Shown: in pieces, positions 38,576 through 47,749 of the stretch
Layout of the letters: each line of letters opens with the position of its first letter
Numbering within the stretch: the stretch's first letter is position 1
Origin: Hyphomonadaceae bacterium
GTDB lineage: Bacteria > Pseudomonadota > Alphaproteobacteria > Caulobacterales > Aquidulcibacteraceae
Assembly: GCA_019753175.1 (NCBI GenBank)
Contig: JAIELK010000002.1
Coordinates: forward strand, 58,253-122,252
Length of the DNA stretch: 64,000 nt
Direction of reading: 5' to 3'
Program-made: the position numbers and the translations under genes
The notes under the pieces: generated by a model
What the model saw: only the letters and a program-made list of their open reading frames with translations
Database searches by the model: none
Told to the model about the DNA's origin: nothing

Positions 38576-39652
38576 ATGCGTTATCGAAAGCTCGGCCGCA
38601 GCGGTCTCGTCGTTTCCGAAATCTGCCTCGGCACTATGACCTTCGGCGGCGACGGTTTCTGGAAAGTGGTCGGCGAACAGGATCAGGGCGCAGCGACGTC
38701 GCTGGTGAAGAGCGCCTTCGACAAGGGCGTGACCTTTATCGACACCGCCGACATCTACTCCAATGGCGCCTCGGAGCGCCTGCTCGGCGGCGCCATAGAG
38801 GCGTCTGGCATCCCGCGCGACGAATTGGTGATCGCCACCAAGCTGTTCGGCCGCTTTCAATTCGGCCCGCCTGGGCAAGCCGGCGGCACGCCGGATCAGG
38901 TGCGCCGTTTCTCCAACGCAAACCTCTGGGGGTTGTCGCGCCGGCATGTCTTCAATGCGATCGACGCCAGCCTTGAGCGGTTGAAGCTCGATTACATCGA
39001 CCTGTACCAGGTGCACGCCTTCGACCCGGTGACGCCGCTACAGGAAACGCTCGAAGCGCTGGACGAAGTCGTCCGCTCCGGTCGTGTTCGCTATGTCGGT
39101 CTGTGCAATTTCGCGGCGTGGCAGATCGCCAAATCGCTTGGCGTTTCCGAGCGGCATGGGCTGGCTCGCTTTGAGTCCTTGCAAATGTACTACTCCATCG
39201 CCGGGCGCGAACTTGAGCGCGAGGTCGTGCCGCTGGCGCGTGGAGAGGGGTTGGCGATTCTGCCATGGAGCCCGCTCGCCGGCGGCTTCTTGTCCGGCAA
39301 ATTCACGCGCGATGGCGGCCCCAACGACGCCCGCCGCGCCATGTTCGATTTTCCGCCAGTCGACAAGGACAAGGGTTTCGAAATCATCGACGCCATGCGG
39401 CCGATGGCGGAGGCGCGCGGCGTTTCGGTGGCGCAGATCGCGCTGTCTTGGCTCTTGCATCAGAAGCACGTCACCAGCGTCATCATCGGCGCCAAGACTC
39501 AAGCGCAGCTCAACGACAATATCGCCGCCGTCAGGGTGACGCTGTCGAGTGAAGAACTTCAGGCGCTGGACCAGGTCTCGAAGCTGAGGCCGGAATATCC
39601 GGGATGGATGCTTGAGCGGCAGGGCAGCGACCGCCTCAAAGACCTCGGTTGA
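38576..39652 (+). CDS. aldo/keto reductase
   Basis: A 358-residue NADPH-dependent (beta/alpha)8-barrel oxidoreductase. The catalytic tetrad is visible: Asp in FIDTADIYSNGASE, Tyr in the same segment, Lys in VIATKLFGR and His in YQVHAFD. VIIGAKTQAQLNDNIAAV is the C-terminal cofactor region. It is most like the YajO/IolS group; the substrate is unknown. It is 18 bases downstream of the exported hydrolase and likely co-transcribed, ending before a strong hairpin. Confidence 0.92.
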   Translation: MRYRKLGRSGLVVSEICLGTMTFGGDGFWKVVGEQDQGAATSLVKSAFDKGVTFIDTADIYSNGASERLLGGAIEASGIPRDELVIATKLFGRFQFGPPGQAGGTPDQVRRFSNANLWGLSRRHVFNAIDASLERLKLDYIDLYQVHAFDPVTPLQETLEALDEVVRSGRVRYVGLCNFAAWQIAKSLGVSERHGLARFESLQMYYSIAGRELEREVVPLARGEGLAILPWSPLAGGFLSGKFTRDGGPNDARRAMFDFPPVDKDKGFEIIDAMRPMAEARGVSVAQIALSWLLHQKHVTSVIIGAKTQAQLNDNIAAVRVTLSSEELQALDQVSKLRPEYPGWMLERQGSDRLKDLG

Positions 39653-39658
39653 AATGAG

Positions 39659-39689
39659 AACGGCGGCGCCCTTGTCCGGCGCCGCCGTT
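39659..39689. terminator. bidirectional hairpin terminator
   Basis: A 12-bp perfect stem (AACGGCGGCGCC at 39659-39670, GGCGCCGCCGTT at 39678-39689) surrounds a seven-base loop. It lies between the convergent aldo/keto reductase and PPC-repeat genes. The flanks lack a long T-run but the stem is very stable. Confidence 0.7.
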
Positions 39690-39705
39690 CACCCGCGTGC
39701 GTCCC

Positions 39706-41880
39706 TTATCGGCGCGCGATCTGGACTTTGTAGTCTCCCGTCGAGCCGCCAAGGCCGCTGACCTGGATGTAGTACTCGCCGGCTTCGGTCGGCGTGAAGC
39801 GCAGCCGCGCGTCGAGGCCGGGGCCGCCGTCGTCGTCGGTAGCGATCTGCGCATTCTCGCCCTGCGCGACCGCTACAAACGGATCAGCGAGCGGCGTGTC
39901 GCCATCGCCGTTGACATCGATGACATAGCTCACGCCCGCTTCGAGCATCACGCGGTATGTGTCGACATCGCGCGGCACGTCGATGCGGCTGGCGCGGCCG
40001 TCAGCCGGCTCGCTTGCGAGAGACAAGGTTTCGTCGGTGTAGATGTTGCCAGGCACGTCGGTGTCGACGGCGCTGAGCATGTAACGACCTGCGCCCGAGG
40101 CGTTGTACGAGGAAACCGCCAGATAGTGCGTGCCGCCCGTGGGGGAGGTGAAGCTGAGGTAGGCGTTGAGGCCGGATCCCCCGTCATCATCCGACTTCAG
40201 CTCGACACCGCTGCTATCGTGGATGACGAGATAGGGGTCGGCCAGGGGATTGGGCTCTACGCCCTGTAGATTGAAGCGATAGGGCCGCCCCTCGACGAGT
40301 TCGAGGGCGAACCAGTCGACATCGTCTGGCGTGCCAATGATGCTGACTCGGCCTTCGCCATTGACTGCAATGTAATCGGCGCTGTCGAGAGACGAGCCGA
40401 TTTCGCCGGAGGCGATGTTGAGCGCGTAGCGTCCAGCGGCGTCATCGCTGAAGCCGCGCACTTCAATGTAGTGCGGCCCAGCAGTGACGGCCTGATATTC
40501 GAGGGCGGCGTTGAGGCCCTCGCCACCGTCATCGTCGCGCGCGAGTTCTTCGCCGTTTGCGCCGTACAAGATCAGGTAGGGATCGGGCAGGGCGTCGCCG
40601 GCCTCGGCGCCGATTAGGCCGATGCGCAAGGTCTGGCCCTCGGTCAGCTCAATACGATACCAGTCGCGGTCGCCGGCGGGGGAGAGCACGCTTTCGCGGT
40701 AATCGCCGTCCGCGCTCACCGCCGCATCGGTTGAGGCGTCGGCGGGGATGTCGCCATCGCGAGCGCCCAGCGTATAGCCGCCGGTTGCATCCTCGGTGAA
40801 GCCGCGTGCTTCAAGAAAGTAAGTGCCGGTGCGAGGCGCGGCAAACTCTAGGTACGAGTTAAGATTGCCGCCGCCGTCGTCATCAACGGCGAGCTCTTCG
40901 CCGTTAGCGTTCAGAACGCGCAGCAGGGGGTCGCCGAGCGCAGGATCGCCCGAGCTGTTGAGCGTGAAGCGGTAGGTCTGACCTTCGACGAGACGAATCC
41001 GATACCAATCCGCGTCGCTGGCGAAGTCGAGCGTGCCGTCGACGTGCTGTCCGGCCGTGATGCGGCCGCGGGTGTTCCGATCGGCGCCGACAGCGTCGTG
41101 CGGCAAGGCCGACGCCGCCACGCTCAGTGAGTAGCCGCCCGTGTACGCATCCGCCAAGCCGCGCGCTTGAACGAAGACAGGTCCGCTCGTCCGCGGGGTA
41201 AATTCGAGTTGCGAGTTGAGGCCCTCAAAGTCGTCGTTTGACGCGAGCTCCTGGCCGTCGGCGTCGGTGACGACCAGATACGGATCTTGCAGGGGCGTTT
41301 CGCCGGACGAGGCAAGCGCAATCGTGTAGCGCTGATTGCTGCGCGCGTTGAGGCGGTAGGCGTCGACGTCGCCCTCGTAATCGATGCTTCCGGCGATAGC
41401 TGCGCCGGGGCGGATGCGCGCGCGCGTGCTGGCATCGTTGCCGACGGCGTCTGCGGGGAGCGCCGCAGCGGTTACGCTGAGGCGGTACGCACCCGTTTGC
41501 TCTTCGCCGAAAGCGCGCACATCGACGAACACATCGCCGCGCGCGGCGGGTGCATAATGCAGACGAGAGTTCAGACCCTCGGCGTCGTCATTGAAGGCGA
41601 GCTGATTGCCTTGCGAGTCGATAATGGCAAGCATGGGATCAAGCGCCACGCCTTCCGTGTTCGCCACGCCGTCGAGCGCAAGACTATAGCGCTGACCGGT
41701 CTCCACGCTCAGACGATACCAGTCGCTGTCGCCGGCCGGATTGATCTCGCCGTCGACGGTCTGGCCCGGAGCGATATTCGCCCGCGTACTGTTGTCGCCC
41801 GCCTGATCCTGCGCCAATGCCGGCGATGACCACGCCATGAGCGCCGCTGCCGCCACACCAAAGAAGAACTTTCCCCGCAT
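39706..41880 (-). CDS. secreted protein with six PPC (bacterial pre-peptidase C-terminal) repeats
   Basis: A 724-residue exported protein with a signal peptide cleaved after ALA (residue 23). Six tandem PPC-type beta-sandwich repeats of 110-115 residues fill the rest. Each has the D-x-D-W/A-Y-R strand (SDWYRL, VDAYRL, ADWYRI, RDWYRI, VDWFAL, VDTYRV), an acidic N/D-D-D-x-x-G-L-N loop likely to bind calcium, and a closing G-x-Y-x-L strand. PPC domains usually sit at the end of secreted peptidases; no catalytic domain is present here, so an adhesive or structural role is plausible. A TTAACCAT motif lies 28 bases upstream. Confidence 0.85.
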   Translation of the reverse strand: MRGKFFFGVAAAALMAWSSPALAQDQAGDNSTRANIAPGQTVDGEINPAGDSDWYRLSVETGQRYSLALDGVANTEGVALDPMLAIIDSQGNQLAFNDDAEGLNSRLHYAPAARGDVFVDVRAFGEEQTGAYRLSVTAAALPADAVGNDASTRARIRPGAAIAGSIDYEGDVDAYRLNARSNQRYTIALASSGETPLQDPYLVVTDADGQELASNDDFEGLNSQLEFTPRTSGPVFVQARGLADAYTGGYSLSVAASALPHDAVGADRNTRGRITAGQHVDGTLDFASDADWYRIRLVEGQTYRFTLNSSGDPALGDPLLRVLNANGEELAVDDDGGGNLNSYLEFAAPRTGTYFLEARGFTEDATGGYTLGARDGDIPADASTDAAVSADGDYRESVLSPAGDRDWYRIELTEGQTLRIGLIGAEAGDALPDPYLILYGANGEELARDDDGGEGLNAALEYQAVTAGPHYIEVRGFSDDAAGRYALNIASGEIGSSLDSADYIAVNGEGRVSIIGTPDDVDWFALELVEGRPYRFNLQGVEPNPLADPYLVIHDSSGVELKSDDDGGSGLNAYLSFTSPTGGTHYLAVSSYNASGAGRYMLSAVDTDVPGNIYTDETLSLASEPADGRASRIDVPRDVDTYRVMLEAGVSYVIDVNGDGDTPLADPFVAVAQGENAQIATDDDGGPGLDARLRFTPTEAGEYYIQVSGLGGSTGDYKVQIARR

Positions 41881-41907
41881 CGCCTATCTCCCGCAAATCG
41901 CGGCGAC

Positions 41908-41915
41908 ATGGTTAA
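41908..41915 (-). promoter_or_regulatory. TTAACCAT motif upstream of the PPC-repeat gene
   Basis: TTAACCAT on the gene's strand, 28 bases before its start codon. This octamer is a CtrA half-site-like motif in Caulobacter. A single eight-base match near one gene can arise by chance. Confidence 0.3.
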
Positions 41916-41984
41916 CGCGCTGTCGCCGCCGGGGCAAAGCCCAAATCCGGTTGCCGTGACGATTTGCGCTCGGCGTGTTGGCGG

Positions 41985-42530
41985 TCACACCTTGATGTCG
42001 ACGCTAGCAGCGGGTGCGACTCCGCCTGCGGAAACCAACACCATCGCCGCCCGTAGCGTGCGCTCGCCCAAAACGTAGCCAGGCTGCATGACCTCGATCA
42101 CGGCGCCCGCCGGGTGTTCGGACGGCGCCTGCGCTACAGCTTGATGGATGTTCGGATCAAACGGCTCGCCTTGAGCGCCGACCCGCTTCAGACCGTGGCG
42201 GGCGAAGGTGTCGAGCAGACTGCGTTCGGTCATCTCAAGCCCGGTAATCAGGCTGCGCACGGCCTCATCAGCGCTCTCTTTTGGCGCCGCCTGCAACGCC
42301 CGCGTGAGCGTATCGGCGACAGGCAGCAGGTCATTGGCAAAACGATCGATCGCGTATGCACGCGCATCCGCCGCCTGCCGCTCGGCGCGACGCCGCGTGT
42401 TCTCCGCTTCCGCCAGCGCGCGCAACATGTCGTCGCGCGCTTTCACCAGTTCCGCTTCGAGCGCGGCCATGTCTTTGGGCTGCCCTGACTCGGCAGGGCT
42501 CTGCGTTTCAGCGTTGGGCTCGTTCGACAT
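41985..42530 (-). CDS. grpE: nucleotide exchange factor GrpE
   Basis: A 181-residue DnaK nucleotide-exchange factor. It has a long N-terminal coiled coil (MAALEAELVKARDDMLRALAEAENTRRRAERQ, described by its heptads) and a C-terminal beta domain (GEPFDPNIHQAV, VIEVMQPGYVLGERTLRAAMVLVS). The ATG at 42530 has GAGGAAG just upstream, between it and the hrcA stop. It follows hrcA by 11 bases in the same direction, apart from dnaKJ. Confidence 0.95.
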   Translation of the reverse strand: MSNEPNAETQSPAESGQPKDMAALEAELVKARDDMLRALAEAENTRRRAERQAADARAYAIDRFANDLLPVADTLTRALQAAPKESADEAVRSLITGLEMTERSLLDTFARHGLKRVGAQGEPFDPNIHQAVAQAPSEHPAGAVIEVMQPGYVLGERTLRAAMVLVSAGGVAPAASVDIKV

Positions 42531-42541
42531 CGTCTTCCTCT

Positions 42542-43624
42542 TCACCGCTCTTGGCTGCGTGCGTCGAGCAGCCGCCCGACGGCGCGCGCCGTGTAATCAA
42601 CCACCGGAATCACGCGTGCGTAGTTGAGTCGCGTTGGTCCGATCACGCCCAGCGCACCGACCACGCGCCGCTCGGCGGTCAAGTAGGGCGCGACGATCAG
42701 ACTCGAGCCGGACAAAGAAAACAGCGGGTTTTCCGAGCCGATGAACACACGCACAGCCTCGCCCGCCTTGGCGAGATCGAGCACCTGGATCAACTCGCGC
42801 GTCTTCTCCAGATCGTCGAACAGGCGCCGCGCGCGCTCGAGATCGGCCACCGCCTGCTGATCCGTCAGCAGGTTGGCGCGACCGCGCACGATCAGCGAGC
42901 GACCGTGCATCGGGTCCTCGCCGGACCACTCGACAAGGCCGCTCTCAACAAGCTTCGCCGTGGCTTCGTCCAAGGCGGCGCGGTCGCGCGCAAGCGTATC
43001 GGCAGCCTCCACGCGCGCTTCGCCCAGCGTCTTTCCCTTGAAGCGGGCGTTCAGATAATTCGCCGCCTCGAGCAGCGTCGCCGTTGGCAGATCGGCTGGC
43101 GTGTTGATGATGCGGTTTTCGACTTGGTTGTCCTCGAACACCAACACCAGCAGGGCTTGGCTCTTGCCGATGGACACGATCTCAGCGTGGCGTACGGGGG
43201 CGTCGCGCTCGGGCGTGACGACGAGGCCTGCGCCGCCCGCAAGCCCCGACAACAATTCCGAGGCGGCGCCCAGCACGTCTTGCGCATTGGCGCCAGCGCC
43301 GGCGATGCGTGCGTCGATTTCGCGCTTTTCGTCGTCGGCGAGGTCGCCCAGCTGAAGCAGGCTGTCCACGAAGAACCGCAAGCCGAGCTGTGTCGGCAGC
43401 CGGCCCGCCATGGCGTGGGGGGCTTCCAGCAGACCAAGCGCGGCGAGGTCCGCCATGGTGTTGCGGATCGACGCCGGGGAGAGACCCATGCCCCCAAGCT
43501 TGGAGAGGGTCCGAGAGCCTACCGGCTCGCCGGTGGTCAAATACGACTCGACGATCTCACGGAAAATCTCTCTCGCGCGCGCGTCGAGCGTGGAGAGATC
43601 GGCGGGGGAGGGCCGGTTCGCCAT
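42542..43624 (-). CDS. hrcA: heat-inducible transcription repressor HrcA
   Basis: A 360-residue repressor of class I heat-shock genes. It has an N-terminal winged helix ([54 protein letters not shown]), a GAF-like core and the ending [16 protein letters not shown]. It binds CIRCE inverted repeats, normally upstream of groESL; none was found here before dnaK, grpE or hrcA. It is usually divergent from rph in alphaproteobacteria. Here an ATPase gene lies between them. Confidence 0.95.
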   Translation of the reverse strand: MANRPSPADLSTLDARAREIFREIVESYLTTGEPVGSRTLSKLGGMGLSPASIRNTMADLAALGLLEAPHAMAGRLPTQLGLRFFVDSLLQLGDLADDEKREIDARIAGAGANAQDVLGAASELLSGLAGGAGLVVTPERDAPVRHAEIVSIGKSQALLVLVFEDNQVENRIINTPADLPTATLLEAANYLNARFKGKTLGEARVEAADTLARDRAALDEATAKLVESGLVEWSGEDPMHGRSLIVRGRANLLTDQQAVADLERARRLFDDLEKTRELIQVLDLAKAGEAVRVFIGSENPLFSLSGSSLIVAPYLTAERRVVGALGVIGPTRLNYARVIPVVDYTARAVGRLLDARSQER

Positions 43625-43710
43625 GGGCGTGTAGGTAGCGAAGATGACAGTTCGCGCAAGTCATTGAGACGACCATGATCGCGTCCCCATTGGGAGGGCG
43701 GCTCGCGAAA

Positions 43711-43732
43711 GGAGGCGCCGTGGCGCGCCTCC
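43711..43732. terminator. hairpin at the 3' end of the AAA ATPase gene
   Basis: GGAGGCGC (43711-43718) and GCGCCTCC (43725-43732) form an 8-bp stem with a six-base loop. It immediately follows the ATPase stop and lies upstream of hrcA. There is no T-run. Confidence 0.4.
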
Positions 43733-43735
43733 GCG

Positions 43736-44917
43736 CTATTGAGAGGCTCTTGTCTTCTTGGCGGGCATCGCCCGGCGTAAATACTCGTCAAACTTCGGGA
43801 CGGTGAACCCGATGAGGCCACGCTCAGGCGAGTAGGCCATGCCCTTCTTGATCAACTCGTCGCGTATCGGCGCCGCTTGGCTGAGGCTGAGCCCCAGCGC
43901 CTGCGCAACATCGGACGAGCTTACCGGCTCGGCGCCGAAATCGGCCATCGCCCGCGCGTAGGTCTTCTGCCGCTCGGTGAGGCGGGCGAGGCGCACCTTG
44001 AAGATGCCCTCGTCCAGCGCTGCAATTGCGGTGGCGCTGGCGCGCTTGGCGTCGGCCAGCGTGATCGGCGATTTCGCTGCCGCGTCCCAGCAGTGTAGGC
44101 CCCAGACCTGAAGGAAGAACGGGTAACGCCCGGTTTGAGCGATGATGAAGTCGAGCGCGTCGTCATTGTAGCGCACGCCCTCGCGTTCGGCCGGTGCGGC
44201 GAGCGCCTTGCGCGCACTGGCCTCGTCCAGCGCGCCGATCGGCGGATAGTCGAACAGCCGTTCGGCATAGGATTTCGCGTCGCCGGCGAGCTTCGCGAGC
44301 TGCGGCAGGCCGCCGCCGAAGAGCAGAACCGGCAATTGGCGCTGGGAAATCTTATGCAGCGCCATGATCAGCGCGCCGAGATCGGCTTTTTCCACGTATT
44401 GAATTTCGTCGATCAGCAACACAACCGCGCTGTCGCGTTTTTTGGCGGCTTCGCCAATCGCGATGAACAAATCGGTGAGGTCGATCACGAGATCGCCGGT
44501 CGCCGGCGCGGTCACGAGGCCAAACTCGAGGTCGCCGAGCTGGACCTTGAAGGCGCTCGCGAACGCACGCAGCGCGCCGAAGGCGTTGTTGAGGTCGGCG
44601 CCGGCTTTCTTTACCCGGTCAAGCCGAAGCAGGATGCGGTGAAGCAGCGGCGCCAGCTGCCCGGCCAGCGCCTTGTCCGGATCGGTCTCCAGCATTGCAG
44701 TCTGGCAGCCGAGCGATTCGGCGATCTGCTCGAACTCGTTGAGCAACACAGTTTTCCCGACCCCGCGCAGGCCGAGCATCACCGAACTCTTGAATGGCCG
44801 CCCGTTTTTCATCCGCTCGACGGCGGTGCGCGCCTTGGCGATCAGCGGATCGCGGCCGGCGAGTTCGGGGGGAGGGGTGCCGGCGCCGGGATTGTAGGGG
44901 TTGAAGCTGGATTTCAC
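43736..44917 (-). CDS. lone AAA-type ATPase (Orc1/archaeal-ATPase-like)
   Basis: A 393-residue P-loop NTPase. It begins ELAGRDPLIAKARTAVERM, as in AAA_16/Orc-type ATPases. Walker A is GLRGVGKT (49-56), Walker B VVLLIDEIQYVEK (near 165-177), with sensor-1-like LLFGGGLPQL and a lid region. A C-terminal winged helix follows (SSSDVAQALGLSLSQAAPIRDELIKKGM). There is no membrane segment and no partner gene beside it. It separates hrcA from rph, a junction that is normally direct, suggesting insertion. Possible roles are DNA loading, STAND-like signalling or mobile-element defence; none can be chosen. Confidence 0.85.
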   Translation of the reverse strand: MKSSFNPYNPGAGTPPPELAGRDPLIAKARTAVERMKNGRPFKSSVMLGLRGVGKTVLLNEFEQIAESLGCQTAMLETDPDKALAGQLAPLLHRILLRLDRVKKAGADLNNAFGALRAFASAFKVQLGDLEFGLVTAPATGDLVIDLTDLFIAIGEAAKKRDSAVVLLIDEIQYVEKADLGALIMALHKISQRQLPVLLFGGGLPQLAKLAGDAKSYAERLFDYPPIGALDEASARKALAAPAEREGVRYNDDALDFIIAQTGRYPFFLQVWGLHCWDAAAKSPITLADAKRASATAIAALDEGIFKVRLARLTERQKTYARAMADFGAEPVSSSDVAQALGLSLSQAAPIRDELIKKGMAYSPERGLIGFTVPKFDEYLRRAMPAKKTRASQ

Positions 44918-45146
44918 GGCTGGCGCTTTATCGCATTGTTAGGATAAGTTAGGCGGCATTAACCAAACTGGGGGTTGCTTTCCACCCTTGTTAGGCTGAG
45001 TCGGACGAACCTGCCCAAAGTTTCCGATAGCTCGACTTCGAGCGCCAATTGCGCCAAGCGCTGGCCGTGGCGCTGGTGGCGCTTCATAGGAAAGTTTGGC
45101 CGATAAGACCAAACATAGCCAAAATACTCTATGCGAGGATGGAAGC
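44918..45146. promoter_or_regulatory. divergent AAA ATPase/rph intergenic region
   Basis: These 229 bases contain two TTGTTAGG repeats (near 44936 and 44987) and an AT-richer patch around 45110-45130 just before rph. They presumably hold divergent promoters. No gene, tRNA or terminator was seen. Confidence 0.3.
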
Positions 45147-45860
45147 ATGCGTCCGTCGGGCCGAGCCGCAGATCAGTTGCGGGAAATCACCCTTGAAACC
45201 GCGGCGTCCCGCTACGCTGAGGGCTCCTGCCTGGCGAAATTCGGCGCCACGCACGTGCTCTGCACCGCCTCGGTTGAGCAAGGCGTGCCGGGCTGGCTCA
45301 AGGGCCAGGGCAAGGGCTGGGTCACCGGTGAGTACGGCATGCTGCCGCGGGCGACCCACACGCGGGGGCGCCGCGAAGCCGCGCAGGGCAAGCAATCGGG
45401 GCGCACACAGGAGATCCAACGCCTGATCGGGCGAAGCTTGCGCTCCGTCGTTGATCTGAAGGCCCTCGGCGACCGGACCATCACCCTCGACTGCGATGTG
45501 ATCCAGGCCGACGGCGGCACGCGTACGGCGGCGATCACGGGCGCCTGGGTCGCGCTGGCGAAAGCGTGCGCGTATCTGGTCGAAGAGAAAGTGATCAAGG
45601 CGAACCCGGTCACCGGTCAGGTCGCCGCGATTTCCTGCGGCGTGTTCGAGGGCGCGGCGATCCTCGACATCGATTACGCGGAAGATTCAAGCGCCGAAGT
45701 GGACTGCAACATCGTCATGGCGGGCGATGGGCGAATGATCGAAATCCAAGCGACTGGAGAACAGCGTCCGTTCACCGATGAAGAGTTTGCTGAGCTGATC
45801 CGCCTCGCCAAGCTTGGCTGCGGGCGTCTGTTCGAGATGCAGCGCGCGGCGGTGGCATGA
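45147..45860 (+). CDS. rph: ribonuclease PH
   Basis: A 237-residue phosphorolytic 3'-5' exoribonuclease that trims tRNA 3' ends. [12 protein letters not shown] opens the protein. [18 protein letters not shown] carries the RNA-binding arginines, [17 protein letters not shown] the active-site helix, and [18 protein letters not shown] the phosphate and metal sites. The ATG at 45147 fits the conserved start; the in-frame extension to 45096 is not family-like. Its stop overlaps the diacylglycerol kinase gene by four bases. Confidence 0.96.
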   Translation: MRPSGRAADQLREITLETAASRYAEGSCLAKFGATHVLCTASVEQGVPGWLKGQGKGWVTGEYGMLPRATHTRGRREAAQGKQSGRTQEIQRLIGRSLRSVVDLKALGDRTITLDCDVIQADGGTRTAAITGAWVALAKACAYLVEEKVIKANPVTGQVAAISCGVFEGAAILDIDYAEDSSAEVDCNIVMAGDGRMIEIQATGEQRPFTDEEFAELIRLAKLGCGRLFEMQRAAVA

Positions 45861-46231
45861 AATTCTCGGTCGCCGCGCGCCTGAAGAGCTTCACGCACGC
45901 CTTCGCCGGCGTCGCACACATGCTGCGCACCCAGCACAATGCCTGGGTTCACATCCTGGCGACACTGGCGGTGATTGTCGCCGGCCTCGTCTTGCGGGTG
46001 AGCGCCGACGATTGGCGTTGGCTGATCGCGGCGATGGCGCTGGTGTGGGCGGCGGAGGCGATCAATACCGCGTTCGAACATCTGTGCGATGTGGTTCAGC
46101 CGGAGTTCCACAGCTCGGTGAAGCAATCGAAAGACATCGCCGCGGCCGCGGTCTTGATCTGTGCAAGTGCGGCCGCATTGATCGGCGTGTTGACGCTGTG
46201 GCCTTATGTGGAGCGCTATTCCGCCGCTTGA
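45857..46231 (+). CDS. diacylglycerol kinase family membrane protein (DgkA/undecaprenol kinase type)
   Basis: A 124-residue protein with three membrane helices in the small trimeric DAGK family. The conserved active-site blocks are NAWVH (substrate/nucleotide), [14 protein letters not shown] (with the two catalytic glutamates' region) and [14 protein letters not shown]. It phosphorylates diacylglycerol or undecaprenol; which one cannot be told from sequence. It is translationally coupled to rph (ATGA), and its 3' end overlaps the convergent XRE regulator by 16 bases. Confidence 0.9.
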   Translation: MKFSVAARLKSFTHAFAGVAHMLRTQHNAWVHILATLAVIVAGLVLRVSADDWRWLIAAMALVWAAEAINTAFEHLCDVVQPEFHSSVKQSKDIAAAAVLICASAAALIGVLTLWPYVERYSAA

Positions 46232-46464
46232 TCGGCGGCCTCCTCGAGCGCGTCGTCATCGCTTGGCTCGTAGGCAAGGATTTCCCCGGGCTGGCATTGC
46301 AGCACGCGGCATAGCTTGTTCAGCGTGGAGAATCTGATCGCTTTCGCCTTTCCGGTCTTCAGGATCGACAGATTGGCAAGCGTGAGATTCACTTGTGTGG
46401 CTAGCTCCGTCAGCGACATCCGGCGCTCGAGCAGAATGCGGTCGAGGTTGACGCGGATCGCCAT
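46216..46464 (-). CDS. XRE-family transcriptional regulator (YozG-like)
   Basis: An 82-residue Cro/C1-type helix-turn-helix protein. LERRMSLTELATQVNLTLANLSILKTGKAKAIRF covers the DNA-binding helices (about 12-45), with FSTLNKLCRVLQCQPGEILAY as the helix-4/5 core. An acidic, Ala-rich tail follows. Small HTH_26/YozG regulators of this size are regularly paired with DUF2975 membrane proteins, as here, and presumably autoregulate the pair. The start adjoins the DUF2975 stop. Confidence 0.9.
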   Translation of the reverse strand: MAIRVNLDRILLERRMSLTELATQVNLTLANLSILKTGKAKAIRFSTLNKLCRVLQCQPGEILAYEPSDDDALEEAADQAAE

Positions 46465-47057
46465 CAGATGGTGAGCTCCTGCTCTTCCTTGAGGCGCGCG
46501 CCTTCGCGGAACACTTCCGCGAGCACGAACAGGACGGCGATCGAAAGCCAGTTCGAAAAATCGATACTGATGGTTATGTCGGCGCTTTCGGCTGGACCGA
46601 CCGCCGCAAGCATGGCTGCGGCGCCGGCCATCAGCACGTAGCGGCCGATTTCCATCGCCAGCATGGTGATCCAGATCACGCGTAGATGGGTCGCGTTTTC
46701 ACGACGAAACGGCTCGCCCGAGGTGAAACTGTCGAATAGGAGACGTAGACGCGACACGACAATCAGCGCCCCGCCAACGAGGATGCCAACAACGAGCAGG
46801 CTTGGCACAACCACGTGCCAGTCGGCCCATCGCACGTCGCCGATGGCGTCACTGTCGACACCAAAGATGCTAATGCGGAAACCCCCGCCGGCGAGGGTGG
46901 AAGCGTCCACCCAGCCCGCGCCGATCATGATGTAGATCACGGCATAAGCGATAGCGACGACAGCCAACCCGCCGAGGCTGGCCCAAAGCACCCACGACGC
47001 GATGCGCAGCACCACTTCGACCACGGACGCCACCGAACCTTTGCCGAGTGCCTTCAC
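46464..47057 (-). CDS. DUF2975 membrane protein
   Basis: A 197-residue protein with four hydrophobic segments (about 18-45, 85-105, 128-152 and 170-185) and a short hydrophilic loop containing SGEPFRRENATHLRVI, the DUF2975 hallmark. Function is unknown; the family co-occurs with YozG-type regulators and may act as a membrane sensor of the regulator. Together with the diacylglycerol kinase it lies between rph and rdgB, which are normally adjacent. Confidence 0.88.
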   Translation of the reverse strand: MKALGKGSVASVVEVVLRIASWVLWASLGGLAVVAIAYAVIYIMIGAGWVDASTLAGGGFRISIFGVDSDAIGDVRWADWHVVVPSLLVVGILVGGALIVVSRLRLLFDSFTSGEPFRRENATHLRVIWITMLAMEIGRYVLMAGAAAMLAAVGPAESADITISIDFSNWLSIAVLFVLAEVFREGARLKEEQELTI

Positions 47058-47155
47058 AACCGGAGTCCTTAGAAACAGGCCAACTCTGTCAGTGTACAGA
47101 GATTTATTGATAAACGATATAGACCCCGAGCCCCCGCGTCAAACAAGCAATCGCG

Positions 47156-47749
47156 ATGCGCTCCCTGTCCAGCCGTTTGGTCGTCGCCAGCCACAACCCG
47201 GGCAAGGTCCGCGAGATCGCGTCTCTGTTGGCGCCGTTCGGGGTCGAGGCGGTGTCGGCGGCTGAACTCGGCCTGCCGGAGCCCGAGGAAACGGAAACCA
47301 CCTTTGCCGGCAACGCGGCGCTCAAGGCGCGCGCCGCCGCTGCCGCGTCGGGCCTGCCGGCGCTGGCGGACGATTCCGGGCTCGAAGTGTTCGCGCTCGG
47401 CGGCGACCCCGGTGTCTATTCGGCGCGCTGGGCCGGTCCGGCGAAGGATTTTCGCGTCGCCATGGAGCGTGTCTGGTCCGAGCTGCAAGCGCGCGGCGCC
47501 AGCGATCTGTCGGCGCGGTTCGTGTGCGCCTTGGCGCTGGCGGCCCCGGACGGCGCGGTCGAGGTGTTCGAGGGCGAGGCGCGCGGCTCGATCGTGTGGC
47601 CGCCGCGCGGCGACAAGGGCTTCGGCTACGATCCGATCTTCCTGCCCCGCGGCGGCGAGCGCACCTTTGGCGAGATGACGCACGAAGAGAAGTTGCCGCT
47701 GACGCATCGCGCGCGCGCGTTCGAGAAACTGCTCGTGGCGCTCGCATGA
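47156..47749 (+). CDS. rdgB: XTP/dITP diphosphatase
   Basis: A 197-residue Ham1/RdgB-family pyrophosphatase that removes deaminated purine nucleotides. [13 protein letters not shown] is the nucleotide-binding start. [25 protein letters not shown] holds the metal-binding aspartates, and [10 protein letters not shown] and [12 protein letters not shown] are conserved. The ATG at 47156 is about 99 bases from the divergent DUF2975 start. It overlaps hemW as ATGA. Confidence 0.96.
   Translation: MRSLSSRLVVASHNPGKVREIASLLAPFGVEAVSAAELGLPEPEETETTFAGNAALKARAAAAASGLPALADDSGLEVFALGGDPGVYSARWAGPAKDFRVAMERVWSELQARGASDLSARFVCALALAAPDGAVEVFEGEARGSIVWPPRGDKGFGYDPIFLPRGGERTFGEMTHEEKLPLTHRARAFEKLLVALA

Noticed and set aside
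37685..39016. A 443-codon minus-strand frame across the hydrolase and aldo/keto reductase genes
   Set aside because: It spans two well-supported plus-strand genes and their gap, with composition of a codon-bias shadow and no recognisable motif.
42356..43678. A 440-codon plus-strand frame antisense to hrcA and grpE
   Set aside because: No domain signature and no start signal; hrcA and grpE are complete and coupled on the other strand.
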